This document shows positions 22,481 through 34,183 of a stretch of DNA of 64,000 bases, one piece after another. Position 1 is the first letter of the stretch, and each line of letters starts with the position of its first letter. The stretch lies in NCBI GenBank assembly GCA_013368445.1, contig JAACJO010000003.1, forward strand, positions 3,100,001 through 3,164,000, in the 5' to 3' direction. The translations under genes were made by a program, and so were the position numbers. Source of the stretch: Leucocoprinus leucothites. Its lineage: Eukaryota > Basidiomycota > Agaricomycetes > Agaricales > Agaricaceae. Below the pieces are notes generated by a model. It did no database searches, had not been told where the DNA came from, and worked only from the letters and a program-made list of their open reading frames with translations.

Positions 22481-22825
22481 ACTCAGCTGACTAAGGCTTA
22501 GTAATGCTGAGTCAGTTCTGACCAATTTTGACAAAGATTGACTAAGCTGATAAACCTCGAAATCCCTGACCCATAATTATGGGGGACCCTGGTTACCTCA
22601 CTGCTAGTTTAGACCAATCAGTCCCTTACTTAGACCAATCAAACCCTGCTAGACCTCCCGGACCATAGAAAGTTGGACCCCACCCTGCCTTCAGCAGCAG
22701 ACCCCTGGCCTTCGGCCCTCCCCCCCTGACCCACCCCTTGCTTAGAAATCGCTCACTGGTAATTTTTAGATAACTGGCATGTGGGAGTAGCCAATGTGAA
22801 TACCATGTGAAATGCAGTATAGTCC

Positions 22826-25253
22826 TCACCATTGAACTTGAATGACTGGAATCTTGTCAAGACATGCTTTGACCAGCTTCTCCATCTCATCAATGTTTGA
22901 GGTGTGAGCTACTTTGTGGTATTGAAGCTTAGCAGCCCCCCAATATTGTTCAATGAAGTTGAGTTCACAGTGATACTTTGGATAGAAGTCACAAAGATGA
23001 CCATGGGAAGTCACAAGTTCTTCGAGATGGGATTTTTGATTTATGAAGTCAGGTTGAGTGAATAGGAGATGATGGCAGCAGCAATCAGTTTTTCCAGGCT
23101 CACATTTGAAGCCTTCGCACTGTGCATTAAGGGTTGAGCCATTTGTTGGCCACATTCTACATTCACGTATGATTTGTTCCATTCCCTTGAACCAACCAGG
23201 CATGGTTGGATGGTCATCTGGAAAATAGAAGTCTTGATGGTAGACAACACTATCCTTTTCAAAACTGGTAGTGCGCATCTTGGGGCCATCCTTCTTGTGA
23301 GTCCAGGTCTCAGATGGTCGCTTGGGCATCTTTCGAGCAGATAGTGCATTGGGTACCCACTTCTGATGACTAGGTGTATTGTCAAAAATAAAGAGGCCAG
23401 TTGAAAACCCATTGGTCTTTGCCTCAAAGATGTCAATTGCTGTCTCAACTTGCTCCAGCAAATCCTCACCAGTGAAGTAGCCATCATGGTTCTTCCCTGC
23501 CTTGAACAAAATCCGAGCTTCTCTAAATAAATTATTGGTCATTAAGTGACAGATATTAATATATTAGATCAAAATAGAAGACTCACTCACCATCATGTGT
23601 CAATCAACCCCAATCTGGAGTGAGGAAATCAGACACCATCAGTGACTGTCCTTCTCCCTTCCTTTCTGTTGTTGCTGTCATACTCTCATGTTCCCAGTGT
23701 GTCTTCCTTCTGTCATTTTCATAGAACATCGACTCATCATGAGTGATAAGCACAAGTTGAAAGCGGCCATGCTGAGCAACTGGAAACCCAGAAGGCAAAG
23801 TATGGTTTCCATCATTATTATATGTGATGAATCTTGGCTCATACTCCTCCTTCCATCTCCTTACAAATCCTGTCCGGTATTCAACCACATCATCACGCTC
23901 ATGCCCATCTACATACATCCCATTTCGCTTCCGTGTGTACTGCCAGCTTAACCTATGAAGCCACTGATGTGCTGTTGCAAGAGATATAGCCACCCCAATA
24001 TGGTATCGAGTTTGAATGTCATTTCAAGAGGTATAGTCAACGATATCTTGTGCACAAATGTGACCCGTCTTTAATTTTTCCATCAGGTGGAGCTGAAGCT
24101 CCATTGCGAAGTCTTCATCATCAAGAAGTGACCAACCAGGCCAGCCAATGTACTGGGGCAAGGGGAGCTCAGAAGATCACAGAAACTTCCCAATCCATGT
24201 TCGGAGAGTACGGGCATAGCTAGCCTGTCTTCCAGAGGCTTGTGCTGCAACAGCGGATGCCTCACGCCATGTGTAGGTGAGTTCAGCATCAAGATAAAGG
24301 TTTAAAGTGCTGATCATTGATGCCACTTGAGAACGAACAATAAGACTTGTTTTCTTGTCATTTAGCACTGCAGTTAATGCATCTTTGGCTTTCTGAAGAG
24401 CTGGGAAGTCTTTGTACCACAATGAATTGAGAAATTGATCTGTTTGTGTGTTGGGGCTTGTGTCAGGAGGTGCTTCAAGCCTTTTGAGTTTACTAAAGAG
24501 CTCTCTGATGCGATTCTTTGATTCTTCAACAGAAATATTATTGGTACTACTGTCTGGACAAGACTTTTGCATGATCTTGACAGTATCTGTGAGTTTGATA
24601 CATCTAGAGCTACAAGGAATGCTTACATTTGACATCTCTTCTTCAGCCATAGTCACCTCCAAAACTTCATCCTCGAGCCGAAGTGCGGCTCCCTCTCGCC
24701 CTTTTCCTCCTTCTTCAACCTCTACCATACCACAGGTACCATCCGATCCCAATCCTGCCACTTGTACGCCAGTATCCAAGCCTTTTTTGAGGAAGAAGTC
24801 ACTGACAAACTTCTGACTAGTTTTCTTGATTTTGCTGAGTTGAGCGGCTTGATCGCACTTGGTCTTGGCTGAATTTCCCATGTAATGCTTGGGGCGATTC
24901 GGTTTCCCCTCCTTTGCCTTCGTTTCCGCCAATTCCGATGCTTTCTGGCCTTGAAATATAAGCTGAAAGGCATCAGGAACCTGTGCCTCTCCTGGACCAG
25001 TTTCTTCTTCAATAGGTGAGTCTCCTGCATATTCCGAATGGTATTCAACATCGCTTTCATCATCTGATGAACGCCCAACAAAGGATAAGCCTTGAAATTC
25101 ATGAACAGCTTGGCCTTCGGCCGCCAAGGAGGAAGGAAGACAATCAGAGGTGAGTTTGGCCAAATTAGGTGTCCCGGAAGCAGTTTCTTTCGGAGTTTTT
25201 GCTTTCTTCAGGTTGTTGACTCGTGCCTTTGTTGCCCTAGAACGATTTGCCAT
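22826..25253 (-). pseudogene. Basidiomycete DDE transposase, interrupted by stops
   Basis: The predicted start M-A-N-R-S-R-A-T-K-A-R-V is at 25253. A long acidic/low-complexity N-terminal half is followed by a DDE core of the Tc1/IS630-like fold: T-H-D-E-S-M-F (first Asp), I-F-D-N-T-P-S-H (second) and C-E-L-N-F-I-E-Q-Y-W (Glu). A 70-nt intron (23521-23590) joins H-D to E-A-R-I-L-F-K-A-G. Three TGA codons (24177-24179, 24024-24026 and 23604-23606) interrupt the frame, at least two of them where an Arg codon would be expected. The C-terminus is displaced to 20.6-20.8 kb. Confidence 0.8.
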
Positions 25254-25514
25254 CGAAACGAGTACAGTATATAGCTTTTTGTCTATTCTTTTCAGCCACA
25301 ACCCTGTGATTATCTTGCGCCTATTGATCACGTGATAGATTACATAAGCGGCGAAATCAAGCCTTCGCCCTACCCATCCCTTGTCTCTCTTCACTCAGAT
25401 ATGGTTGAATGGCATGTCTGAGTAATTTTCTAAAAATTGACAGATGATATTATAAGTTGCAATAAAAAGTGAATTTTAAGATTTTGACTTCTAGGATGTA
25501 GTCTCAGTACATTA

Positions 25515-26840
25515 CTCGTGACAATCAAAAGTGAGTCACATTACATAATATGAGACTCTGATTCTCAATACTGGGCGAAACTTTCCGGTGCGCTTCAACC
25601 CTCAAACATCAAAACACTGCCAAATTTTTATATGATAGAATTATATACATGGTATACATTCATAGTAGATAGTTAGTACTGAGTGTGACCACCTTGAGCT
25701 AGGATGACAGACTGAACACGATGTTCCATGGATCCAACATATTTGTTGATTATATCAATAGATAACTCATCCCATGCAGCCCGGACTGTAGCTTTGAGTG
25801 TATCAAGTGATGAGGGGGGATGAGGGGACTGTCTAATAATTTTTTTGAGTTCGTGCCAAATGCCCTCAATGGGATTCATGTCAGGAGATGATGCCGGATG
25901 GGGAAAGAGGGGTATGTGATGTGACATAAACCAAGCCTTCGTTGAATTACTCGTATGTGAAGCAGCATTGTCCTGCTGGAAAAAAACACGACTATGTTCC
26001 TCACGTGCATCCCAATAGAAGTCCTCCAACACCCCATCAAGGACTTGCTGCTGATAGCGGGCAGAGGTCATTCCACCACCTTTACCACCAGGATAGTCCA
26101 AAACAACCAGTGGCCCCTTCTTCCCATCCATGATACACCCCCACACCATGACGCGTATTGGTGACTGTGTGAACTGTGGAACAAGGCAATCCTCTCGGAG
26201 GACTTCATCAGGACGTTGCGTCACATAAACTCGGCCATTTTTATCACCAAGATAAATATAGCATTCATCTGAAAAGATGATCTGCGAGAACTGCTTCTTC
26301 TTCCACCTTCTAAACTGTCGTGCCCACGCCAATCGCTGGCGACGATGCCTTTTGGTTAAGAAAGGAACCCTTCTAGCAACTCTCCGGTGATAACCAGCCC
26401 TCGCAAGTGCACGACAGACTGATTGTCCACCACCCTCCAAACTAAGATCATTTGCAATATCAGCAAATGGTTTTCGGCGGTTCTTGAGGGATTCGCAGAT
26501 AACTCGGCGTTCCATGCGGTCCGTTAGGGCCCTGGGACGGCCTGACCGGGAGCAATTGTCTGTTGAGCCAGTGTCTTCAAATTTATGGATGATTTTCCGA
26601 GCTGCATGATATTTCACCCCAACCTCTCTCGAGGCTTCAGCAATATTTTGGGTGGCTTGGTAGTATCCAACCAGTCGATTTTTTATTGGAGTATCATATT
26701 CAAGATGTGAGTTCTCAGAAGGTGACATATTGAGTAGATTGAGCAAGTATAGTAGGAGCAATACGCGAAACAATTCTTGGTTCTCGAAATCACACGAGCG
26801 TGTTTGTCACAAAATGTGACTCACTTTTGATTGTCACGAG
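25515..26840 (-). mobile_element. Complete Tc1-like transposon with 28-bp TIRs
   Basis: Perfect 28-bp terminal inverted repeats beginning CTCGTGACAATCAAAAGTGA bound a 1326-bp element. TA lies on each side (25513-25514 and 26841-26842). It encloses one uninterrupted transposase ORF. The intact ends and ORF mark it as the youngest complete element in the window, possibly still mobile. Confidence 0.92.
25673..26728 (-). CDS. Tc1-family DD34E transposase (351 aa, intact)
   Basis: The start is set at M-S-P-S-E-N-S-H (26728). An upstream in-frame ATG at 26773 would add a hydrophobic stretch and is less likely. The N-terminal part has helix-turn-helix features (A-S-R-E-V-G-V-K-Y-H-A-A-R-K-I, then S-R-S-G-R-P-R-A-L). 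The catalytic triad is I-F-S-D-E-C, Q-Q-D-N-A-A-S-H and P-D-M-N-P-I-E-G-I-W, with 34 residues between the second Asp and the Glu. It ends A-Q-G-G-H-T-Q-Y. The enzyme would cut and paste the surrounding TIR element at TA sites. No stops, frameshifts or introns. Confidence 0.92.
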   Translation of the reverse strand: MSPSENSHLEYDTPIKNRLVGYYQATQNIAEASREVGVKYHAARKIIHKFEDTGSTDNCSRSGRPRALTDRMERRVICESLKNRRKPFADIANDLSLEGGGQSVCRALARAGYHRRVARRVPFLTKRHRRQRLAWARQFRRWKKKQFSQIIFSDECYIYLGDKNGRVYVTQRPDEVLREDCLVPQFTQSPIRVMVWGCIMDGKKGPLVVLDYPGGKGGGMTSARYQQQVLDGVLEDFYWDAREEHSRVFFQQDNAASHTSNSTKAWFMSHHIPLFPHPASSPDMNPIEGIWHELKKIIRQSPHPPSSLDTLKATVRAAWDELSIDIINKYVGSMEHRVQSVILAQGGHTQY

Positions 26841-26842
26841 TA

Positions 26843-27826
26843 GACAAAAGGTCCTAGCAGACAGATTGGGCAAAGGTAGGCTGTTGTTGTCGTTATTAAC
26901 CTCGGTGTTGAGGAGAGGTTTTGATTACATAAGGGGTGTAGTGATCTATCGAGATGTACCTTAGCTGAATCCATAGCGATTGTGATATCGATTGGTAATC
27001 GGCTTGGAAGGAAGTCTTGTCTCGTTGAGCTGGGCGCTCACTACAGAGCAGTACACCTAGTACCCACTCAGAAGCATACGCAAACTTCGCGCACCCAACT
27101 ACGCTGGTCGTCAGAGGCTCCAGAAGCCTAATCTCTTTGTATCGAGACTTCTAGCGCCTGTACCGACAACCGTTGAAATGTTCCAAAGGCTTGACCTCAT
27201 GACCCAGATTTTCGGTCGTAGATGCCTGAGTGTATGAACACTTAGTCGCTCACATAAAACATGTCGTTTCAGTAATTGAAAGTATATCGAGCAGATTACA
27301 CGTCAGAGTTCCTCTTGAATGCCATTTAATGCTCGGACACGAGGCTGAATGTTAGAGAGAATTTTCAAGTTTCATTTTGCCAGACAAAGTCGGTTGGGAC
27401 TAGAGTACAATGTAGGAAAACTATCTTTAATCCGCCGCTGCTAGACCTCTCATACCGAATGTTCCGAGCCTCCACGAAACGTCCGTGGTCGGATACTTGG
27501 AAAATATTGACACTACAGTAGTTCAAACCACTGAACACGAATATCAGGTGGTCGCGATAGGGTTGGAAGCAATCTTTTACTGTTCACTGTGAGACTAACT
27601 GGCTTCACTCCATCGTTCATACCATGCTAGAGTCGTATATGGACTGGATTCACAGAATGAATGTGATCAAGTGCAGTCAACGTATGAGTCAAGAATAACG
27701 CCTGATAAACTCGTCATTACTAACAGTCATTTAATTTCTGCCCCTCATCACGATCTCTCCGCAGTCAATCTCTCTGCAGGCGAGCTCCACAAGAACAGTT
27801 TTTGTTGGGCGGCTGAGGGAAGGTAA
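26843..27826. other. 3' flank of the unit B NACHT gene, no gene seen
   Basis: About 1 kb without a supported ORF. From about 27010 it aligns with 37437-38060, the corresponding flank of unit C (shared AAGTCTTGTCTC and CACTCAGAAGCAT), so it belongs to the duplicated unit. Confidence 0.6.
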
Positions 27827-30175
27827 TCAGAACTTCGAGAGAAGATAACAAGATATGCAATTACTGACATTTTGGGTGCTATTCAAACAGAACGCACTTT
27901 CTCTCTGGTGAGGAGCCGATTCGTTCTCTCCATGCCCTAATATCCAGACATCTTCGTCATTTGTGCACCCAAGGATCGGACACCTACCCTTTCGAACGAC
28001 CTTATCACAAAGTTCAGCTGGGAGCTACAATCATCAGTCACATAATAGGTGAAAATCCTAGGAAATAGATGGCCTTGGGAACGTACATTGTCTTTTACCT
28101 GACTAGCAGTGATCCACCAAGTCGACTCGTCATCCACCAATCTGAGCATTTTCTTGAAGGGGATTTCTGCAAGAGACGTAGCAGTCCTGAAATCAAACGG
28201 ATGTTCGCGTAAACTACAAAGTGTCCAAAAGGCCTCCAAAACGAAGCGATAGTGATCAACATGTGGTAAGCCTTCTGGGATAACGGTACTTGAGGGAAAA
28301 ACAATGTGTGAGGAATCTGTGAGTGATAAGGCAGCTCGTCAGAACAAGAAGCACTAAATGGGCTCGAGAAACCCAGCACCTGTGCTGCGAGAGCAGACTT
28401 CATGTAGCCACCTTAGAAGCTCCTGCCTCCACCCAACCAAGAAGTCGCCCAGGATACATAGCTCCTTGGACCGCTGGGGATCTGTCATGAAATCAAGGAA
28501 CGATGTGTGGTAAAATTCTATGAAGCCTTCTACCTTCACGACTGACTGGATGGAAGCACAGACACGACGGAACTGCTCGATGGAAAGGGGGAGGGCACCA
28601 GCAACAGAGTACATCCGGAACGGTAATATGAAATCAAGCAGGAGGATTTTCCGGACTGTTGTCCTAACCTTTGCTGGGACTCGTTGCATAATAAGGGTAT
28701 AGAAAAAGTCCATCTCCGCCAACGGGTTGTCCTCCCCAACCTTAGCGGATACCTCCTTTGCAAATTCGACCACGATGCGCAGCTGGTCCTCGGGGCCAAG
28801 AGAATTTTCGTCCTTGATAAAACGAATCATGGTCGCCACATAAATCCAAAGCCCAGCACCACGTTCAACAAGGAGGGAAAGTGCACCCTCAGATGGCCAC
28901 AACTCGGCGAGGCCATAATCCTCACGGATCTTCTTGAACTCGTCAGTCAGATAGAGTAGGATCTCGTGATCGATTGTGCGGGACACGGGAAGTTCAATGC
29001 AAGAAGAAACAGGAGACACAGGGGCGGAATTCATGGTCCGGATGATGGGGTCTTCGGGGCGGCTGGTGATGAACCAGCGGAAGGGCGTCGTACGTTTGCG
29101 AACAGAGGCTGTGATGACCCTAATAATCTCGCACTGCTCTGCTGTTCCACGGCACTCGTCCAGCCCATCAATAATCACGACGCGTCCATCCAGGCCGCTC
29201 CCTGTAACGTCAACACTGCGAAGGGGGTGAACAAGCAACTCCTCGAACTGCGTTGACAGTGACACCGTTGCAAGAGCAGGGTCATCAATCATACGTTGGT
29301 TTACTTTTTCACGGAATGAGGGGTATTTGACAGCAATCTGGTATGCGATGGATGTGAACACACGTTGAGGGTCGTCGCGATCTCCATTGGAGCGGGAAAA
29401 AAAGAGGGTGGCAGCGAGTTTGTTCAGGGGTGCTAGGGCCTCGGCACAGCTTTGCGCGACAGCTGATTTGCCGATACCAAAGGGACCACGCATCCAGAGA
29501 ATGGGTTCAATGCGATCGGACACTCCTAGCACCCAGTTGGTAATGAGGGTAATGTACTCATTTCGAGTACCAAGGTGGCATTTCGGCGGGGGATAGCGAG
29601 CGCTGGAGTTGTAGAATGCGTCTGGCATTGAGTGGTTGAGGAGTTCTTTGATACCTACCGACCATGTGAGACTAGCGACTGAGCTCGAAGACATGGAACT
29701 CACCGAATCCTGTAGGCGAAGATTCATTAAACTGAGGGCCGTAGATAGCAAAATCATGTGCCTTTTCAAATATTCTGTGCCCTCGAAAATGAAGAGGCAG
29801 TGTCGAAGAGGAAGGGGTAGGTGGCAGGATGGCTAGAGACGAATTACCAGCTGTGGGATTCTCAGGCTCCAGATAAGGCAGTGCAGTAGGGGTTGTGGAA
29901 AGAGGCGCTGGTGTAGCAGGCTGGGGAGTCGCAGGTATGGGGGTAGCAGACTGGGAAGTTGCAGGTGTGGGGGTATCAGGCTGCAGAAACGGAGTTGGAT
30001 GTTGAAAAGGCAAAGGGGTAGGAGGCAAGGAAACAGGCGGCTCTTGACGCAGACGAGCAGAACGTCGAACAGGTGGAGGTCGAACAGCAGGACCTTTGGA
30101 CTTGGCGGAACCTGTGGTTTGATCAGCGCAGGGGGTGTGCCTAGCAGTGGGCCTGCGAGACCGCCGGGCAGGCAT
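27827..30175 (-). CDS. NACHT-domain STAND NTPase, unit B (724 aa, intact)
   Basis: Four exons: 29704-30175, 28380-29654, 28087-28316 and 27827-28024. Introns are 49, 63 and 62 nt with GT-AG ends, and all phases agree. Exon 1 encodes a basic start (M-P-A-R-R-S-R-R-P), a long Pro/Thr-rich low-complexity linker, then the motif F-E-K-A-H-D-F-A-I-Y-G-P-Q-F. Exon 2 holds the NACHT ATPase: Walker A G-P-F-G-I-G-K-S (about 214-221), Walker B V-V-I-I-D-G-L-D-E-C (about 316-325), and R-W-F-I-T-S-R-P-E. It ends with a helical/winged-helix-like region up to F-Y-H-T-S-F-L-D-F-M. Exon 4 is a short Cys-containing tail. No WD40, ankyrin or TPR repeats follow. In fungi such STAND proteins act as signal-gated switches in self/non-self recognition; that role here is inferred. 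Confidence 0.88.
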
Positions 30176-30459
30176 GGTGTGTGGAGGGGAGTACGGCTTG
30201 CGGGTGCAGGAAAGGGTGAGAGGAGGAAGGCAGTGAGGGGCAAATACTTAAGCTGTCCAAGTTCGCTGAGCGTTCCAACACTCCACGAGGTTGTTTGTTG
30301 AAAGACGCCCAACATCACTATTCTCACAGAGAAGACAATTGATGACATGTGATCACCACATCACCACAACCCAATCCAGCACTTCTCAAAATAAATATAG
30401 ATTCATGCCACACACCTTCATTGTCCTGCTCTGACTCCACTCTGATACCCATCACTCTC

Positions 30460-31240
30460 ATCATCCAAGAAAACTGCTCAAAATCAGAATTCTGACACCT
30501 GCACCGCCGCAGCACTCGTTCGAGAGGAGACAAAGCTGAAGAACCAGCAAAAACATCAGAAATTGAAAGAACACGCTGCGAGGAACGAGAAGAGAAAGGT
30601 TACACGAGACGAAGCCACTGTGGCAGAAGACGAGGCTGTTGATGATGTGGAAATCGGGATGTTTCGGGCTATGCATGATGCCACAGGCAAGGCAAGCGGG
30701 GACGAAGAGGACAAGGATTTGACAGAGTTTAAAGAGCGCTCCAGCTTTGACGGCAGTGCCATGGATAAAAACGAAATTGGAGCGGAGTCATATGATGATG
30801 ACGAAGATAGAGAAAACAAGTGGGATCGCTCGAGGAACAGGATAGTGGGGGCGACGATATCGACTCTGACACCAACTTGAAAATCTGTACCAGGAGAAAA
30901 ATCTACCCCACCAAAAACAGCATTTAACTAGCATTTCCCCGATGAGATATTCAAAGCTGCTCTCCTCAAAACACAATTTCCACAGCCACGTTCAAAGAAA
31001 AACACTCGCGTAAGGAGCATAAAAACAGGCGTCTACACCAAAGGACGTTATCGTCGGGTAAGCTACAATCGTCCTTCATACTTGTAGATATATAACAATA
31101 CCTCGTATCACAGGTTCATGATATTCCGGACATTACTGTCGACCGCAAATTCCGTATTGTTCCGATTGGCTGTACCCTCCGCAGGGATCAAGAACTTCCT
31201 CGATCGCAGCCTCGCTATCAAAGGCTAACAATCAACTTCC
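30460..31240 (+). pseudogene. Relic of plus-strand acidic ORF, unit B
   Basis: An open stretch at 30563-30880 encodes a charged, partly acidic sequence (D-G-S-A-M-D-K-N-E, E-D-E-A-V-D-D-V-E) matching the unit A relic at 14120-14870. Later pieces lie in other frames (T-V-D-R-K-F, then G-C-T-L-R-R-D-Q-E-L-P-R-S). No complete gene can be drawn. Confidence 0.45.
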
Positions 31241-31699
31241 GATAAAGGCTGGGAACGAAGACCTGGTAAGTTCATCCTGTGATACCGTTGTCGAGCTATA
31301 TAGCTGATTGATTTCTGCGAATAGCAAACATTGGGATCCTATAACGCACCGGACCAGCAACACATTCTATTCAGAGTCGTTGATGATACACTTTCTTACT
31401 TTTACCGGGCATTTATCAATGTCCCTCTTAGGCGAACGATTATGACAGCTTGAATAAGATATATTATCCTCCATTTATCCACTTAAAAATCCGCGTATTG
31501 AGTACCAGTATAGATGAGAATAATACACGACTAATGTTTGTCCAAGCACAAAATCCAGGAAACCCTTGTAACCACGCCCAACCAATGACCTACGCCCCAT
31601 AGTCGTCAGACACCCTTACACCCTCCCCAGTTCTCGCAGCCCCCGGCTCAACGACCACCTTAAACGGCATCAGATGTGCACTCACACTCCGTAAATGCG

Positions 31700-31883
31700 A
31701 AATCATCGATTGGATACAGGAAAGGAGAGAAGGGAGGAGGATAAAGATAGGGAACGAGTTACCTTGGTTTCTAAGTTCTCCATGAGTCCACGAGTTCCGC
31801 TACCGCGAGACGCCCATGATCGATAATCACTGACACCAGATCCACTTTCCCAGTACATGCAGCTATGGTGAGCGTCGATCTAT
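31700..31883 (-). promoter_or_regulatory. Orphan copy of the NACHT upstream region, unit B
   Basis: This block matches the upstream flank of the unit C NACHT gene (40230-40375) and of the fifth fragment (15400-15540). It includes a CCACGAG word, GCCCATAATC-like and ATAATCACT-like words, and a CAGCTATGGTGAGCGTCGATC box. No NACHT coding sequence is attached here. It ends at the solo LTR insertion. Confidence 0.5.
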
Positions 31884-32853
31884 TGTAGAGATCGGACGTC
31901 GCGTGACGTCATATCACCGCCGTCACACGTCCTCTCTCTACTACTGATTAAGTCCCCTCCCTCTTCGACAACTCCTCATCTACTAACCGATATCCCACTA
32001 CCCTGGCAACAAACCGATCGTCAAACATAGCCGGCAACTATATCAAGACGACCCTGCAGATTCAACACTCAGTAGCCGCCGCTTACAGCCACTATCCCCC
32101 TCAACCTTCCCCTTTCCTCTTTCAATTCCACATGCCCCTTTCCTCTCTCCATTCTACACTTCCCTTTTATTACTCGCTACGCATATTTCGCATTCGGTAT
32201 CTCCGCTTCCACGCAACCGAGTTAGGATCTGTCATCCAACTGACAGAAGTCCGAATATTTAATGTTTGCTTTATATTCCCTTTTCCATTCCTCCTCTCTT
32301 CCTCCTTCTAAAAATCTAATAAAATCGTCATTCGTGCTCCGGCTCAACCGCTATCGTTTCTTCTCATCGCCTAATGTAATAGTGTAGGTCTAAACGGCCA
32401 CATGGACCCTTCTCTCCACCTACTTCTCCACCACTAATATTCCTTAGAATTCCCTTCCCCTTACAAAATCTCGACAAATAGTCTCGTAAACTGCTCCTTC
32501 CTGCTCTCTATAGTCACCTGAAGCATTGTAGATAGTCTTAGAACCGTAGCTTTAAATACTGCGATGTATTTCCGTTTTTCTTTAGTGAAATTGACCCCCA
32601 TCTCTCGGACTCAGTTTAAGCTCTTAAGTTTGAGCTTTTCGATATCGTTCTCACTAAAACCAACTGTCTTCATCACAGTTTCACTCCTCAGCAACGTCTC
32701 ATATCGTCGCACGAGCGCTGAGTTATCATTTCGATTAAAATCTCATTAAAAACAATTAATAATCAAGCTATCTACTTGGGTCAGAACCAACGACAGACGG
32801 ACGCTGTCGTGCTCGCAAACACATCCGCACTCACCTATCCCACCTTCCCTTCA
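31884..32853. mobile_element. Solo LTR-like insertion (970 bp) in unit B
   Basis: The insertion is defined by comparison with unit C: the continuous sequence GTCGATCCATCCAACCCAT-like at 40370 is split here between 31880 and 32858. The insert begins TGTAGAGATCGG and ends CCCTTCA (TG...CA) and is flanked by CTAT on both sides. No ORF inside resembles gag or pol. The family is undetermined, and strand is unknown. Confidence 0.7.
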
Positions 32854-32934
32854 CTATCTAACCCATTTTGTGCAAGCCCAAGGTCACGAAGTACATCACA
32901 ATATCACTTTAAGGGAGGTTCACCTGTTAAAACC

Positions 32935-33600
32935 GCGAAACTGGTATCAGCTGCCCAGCACCGCCTACAAGGGCGCTATTCAGAGGTACAGCTCTCCACC
33001 ACGCGTGGCCATGCCATAAATGATGACGACCGCCCGGGAAGACCATCTCCAGTCCCTCCGGGAATGGCGCTTCACGCCGGCGTGGCATTTGAAGATGGCA
33101 GCGAGATTCCATACTGCCTTAGGGCTATACTACGGATGAAGCGAAGATGGGAGGTAAAAGACTGCAGCTGCCGATTTTGGAGGTCCGTGTCCAGGTACTT
33201 AAAGACAAGCAGGTGAATAATACACATGTAATTTCCGCAGCACATAATTACGAGCTCGGCACCGGGTTTTCAGGACTATTTAGGACGACAATATACATAT
33301 TCCTATAAATTGCACGGATGTATTCTCATCGAGCTGGCATCTTTGTAGGTGTCAGGTTGTCGAAGAGCCCGAGTTGTTTGACGGGTGTCACTGCCAGGAT
33401 TGCTCGGGGAAGTCATTGGCGGCCGGCAGGCAGGAGGGGCGGTACTTGACGAAGCATTGAAGTGGTGGGGGTGCGGGAGGGTACGGGGAGGCGCACACCG
33501 AAGTACACTGAATAGATTGGCTTCGAGGTGTGTACATTGGTCTTTCAGTTTTTCAAATGTTATTCCCGGCTTGTGCGACCTAGAATAATTTGAAGACCAG
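32935..33600. repeat. Duplicated degenerate block, unit B copy
   Basis: This aligns with 15640-16250 (A), 40450-40960 (C) and 47230-47720 (D). An open frame at 32776-33216 (+) is not conserved in the other copies and crosses the insertion edge, so I do not call it a gene. Confidence 0.5.
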
Positions 33601-34183
33601 TCATCCATTTAAGCAAGTACGCAAACGACCAGGAAATGTCGTCATAGACAAAGACGCTCTACGCACCGAAAAACGAAACCTTCTCCTATCGATATGGCCA
33701 CTCATCCCCTCACCGATTTCTGAATCACCCAAGTCGTATCCTTCCTCACATCTACCTCCTCCCACCCAACACTCCTTGTTGGCTCGAATCCACTGTATCG
33801 TAGGCTACAGCTGGCAGGTCCTGATCAGAACAAGAGGCATAGAGATTCACGAAAGCCACGTACACTGTTGACTTATACTCAGCAGCGGTCTGAGTATAAG
33901 CACCCTCAACGTACAGGCGCTGCTCACTCAAACGCTCTCGTTGCTCCCACACATCCGTTAAATCCAACTTGACGCCCAAGACTTGTGGTAGGCGGAGGCG
34001 TGGTTGATCTGGGTGAATCCGGGTGAGAGAGGGATAAAGTCGCCACTATCGGGTGTGGGGATGGCTGGGATGGTGTCTGCATTCGGATGGTGAGGCCTTG
34101 AGGGGTTGTCTGAGCAGGAGTGGTTGGAGGAATGAAGGCTGACAATTCCGACGGCCACTTTAATGGAGCTTCGTTCTCGGCAT

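Noticed and set aside
24448..24816. Plus-strand 122-codon ORF
   Set aside because: Antisense shadow inside the transposase N-terminal half; low-complexity serine composition follows from the opposite strand.
32776..33216. Plus-strand 146-codon ORF in unit B
   Set aside because: It begins inside the solo LTR and is not open in the homologous blocks of units A, C and D.
33303..33608. Minus-strand Pro-rich ORF near 33.4 kb
   Set aside because: No counterpart in the other units, no splice context; likely chance.
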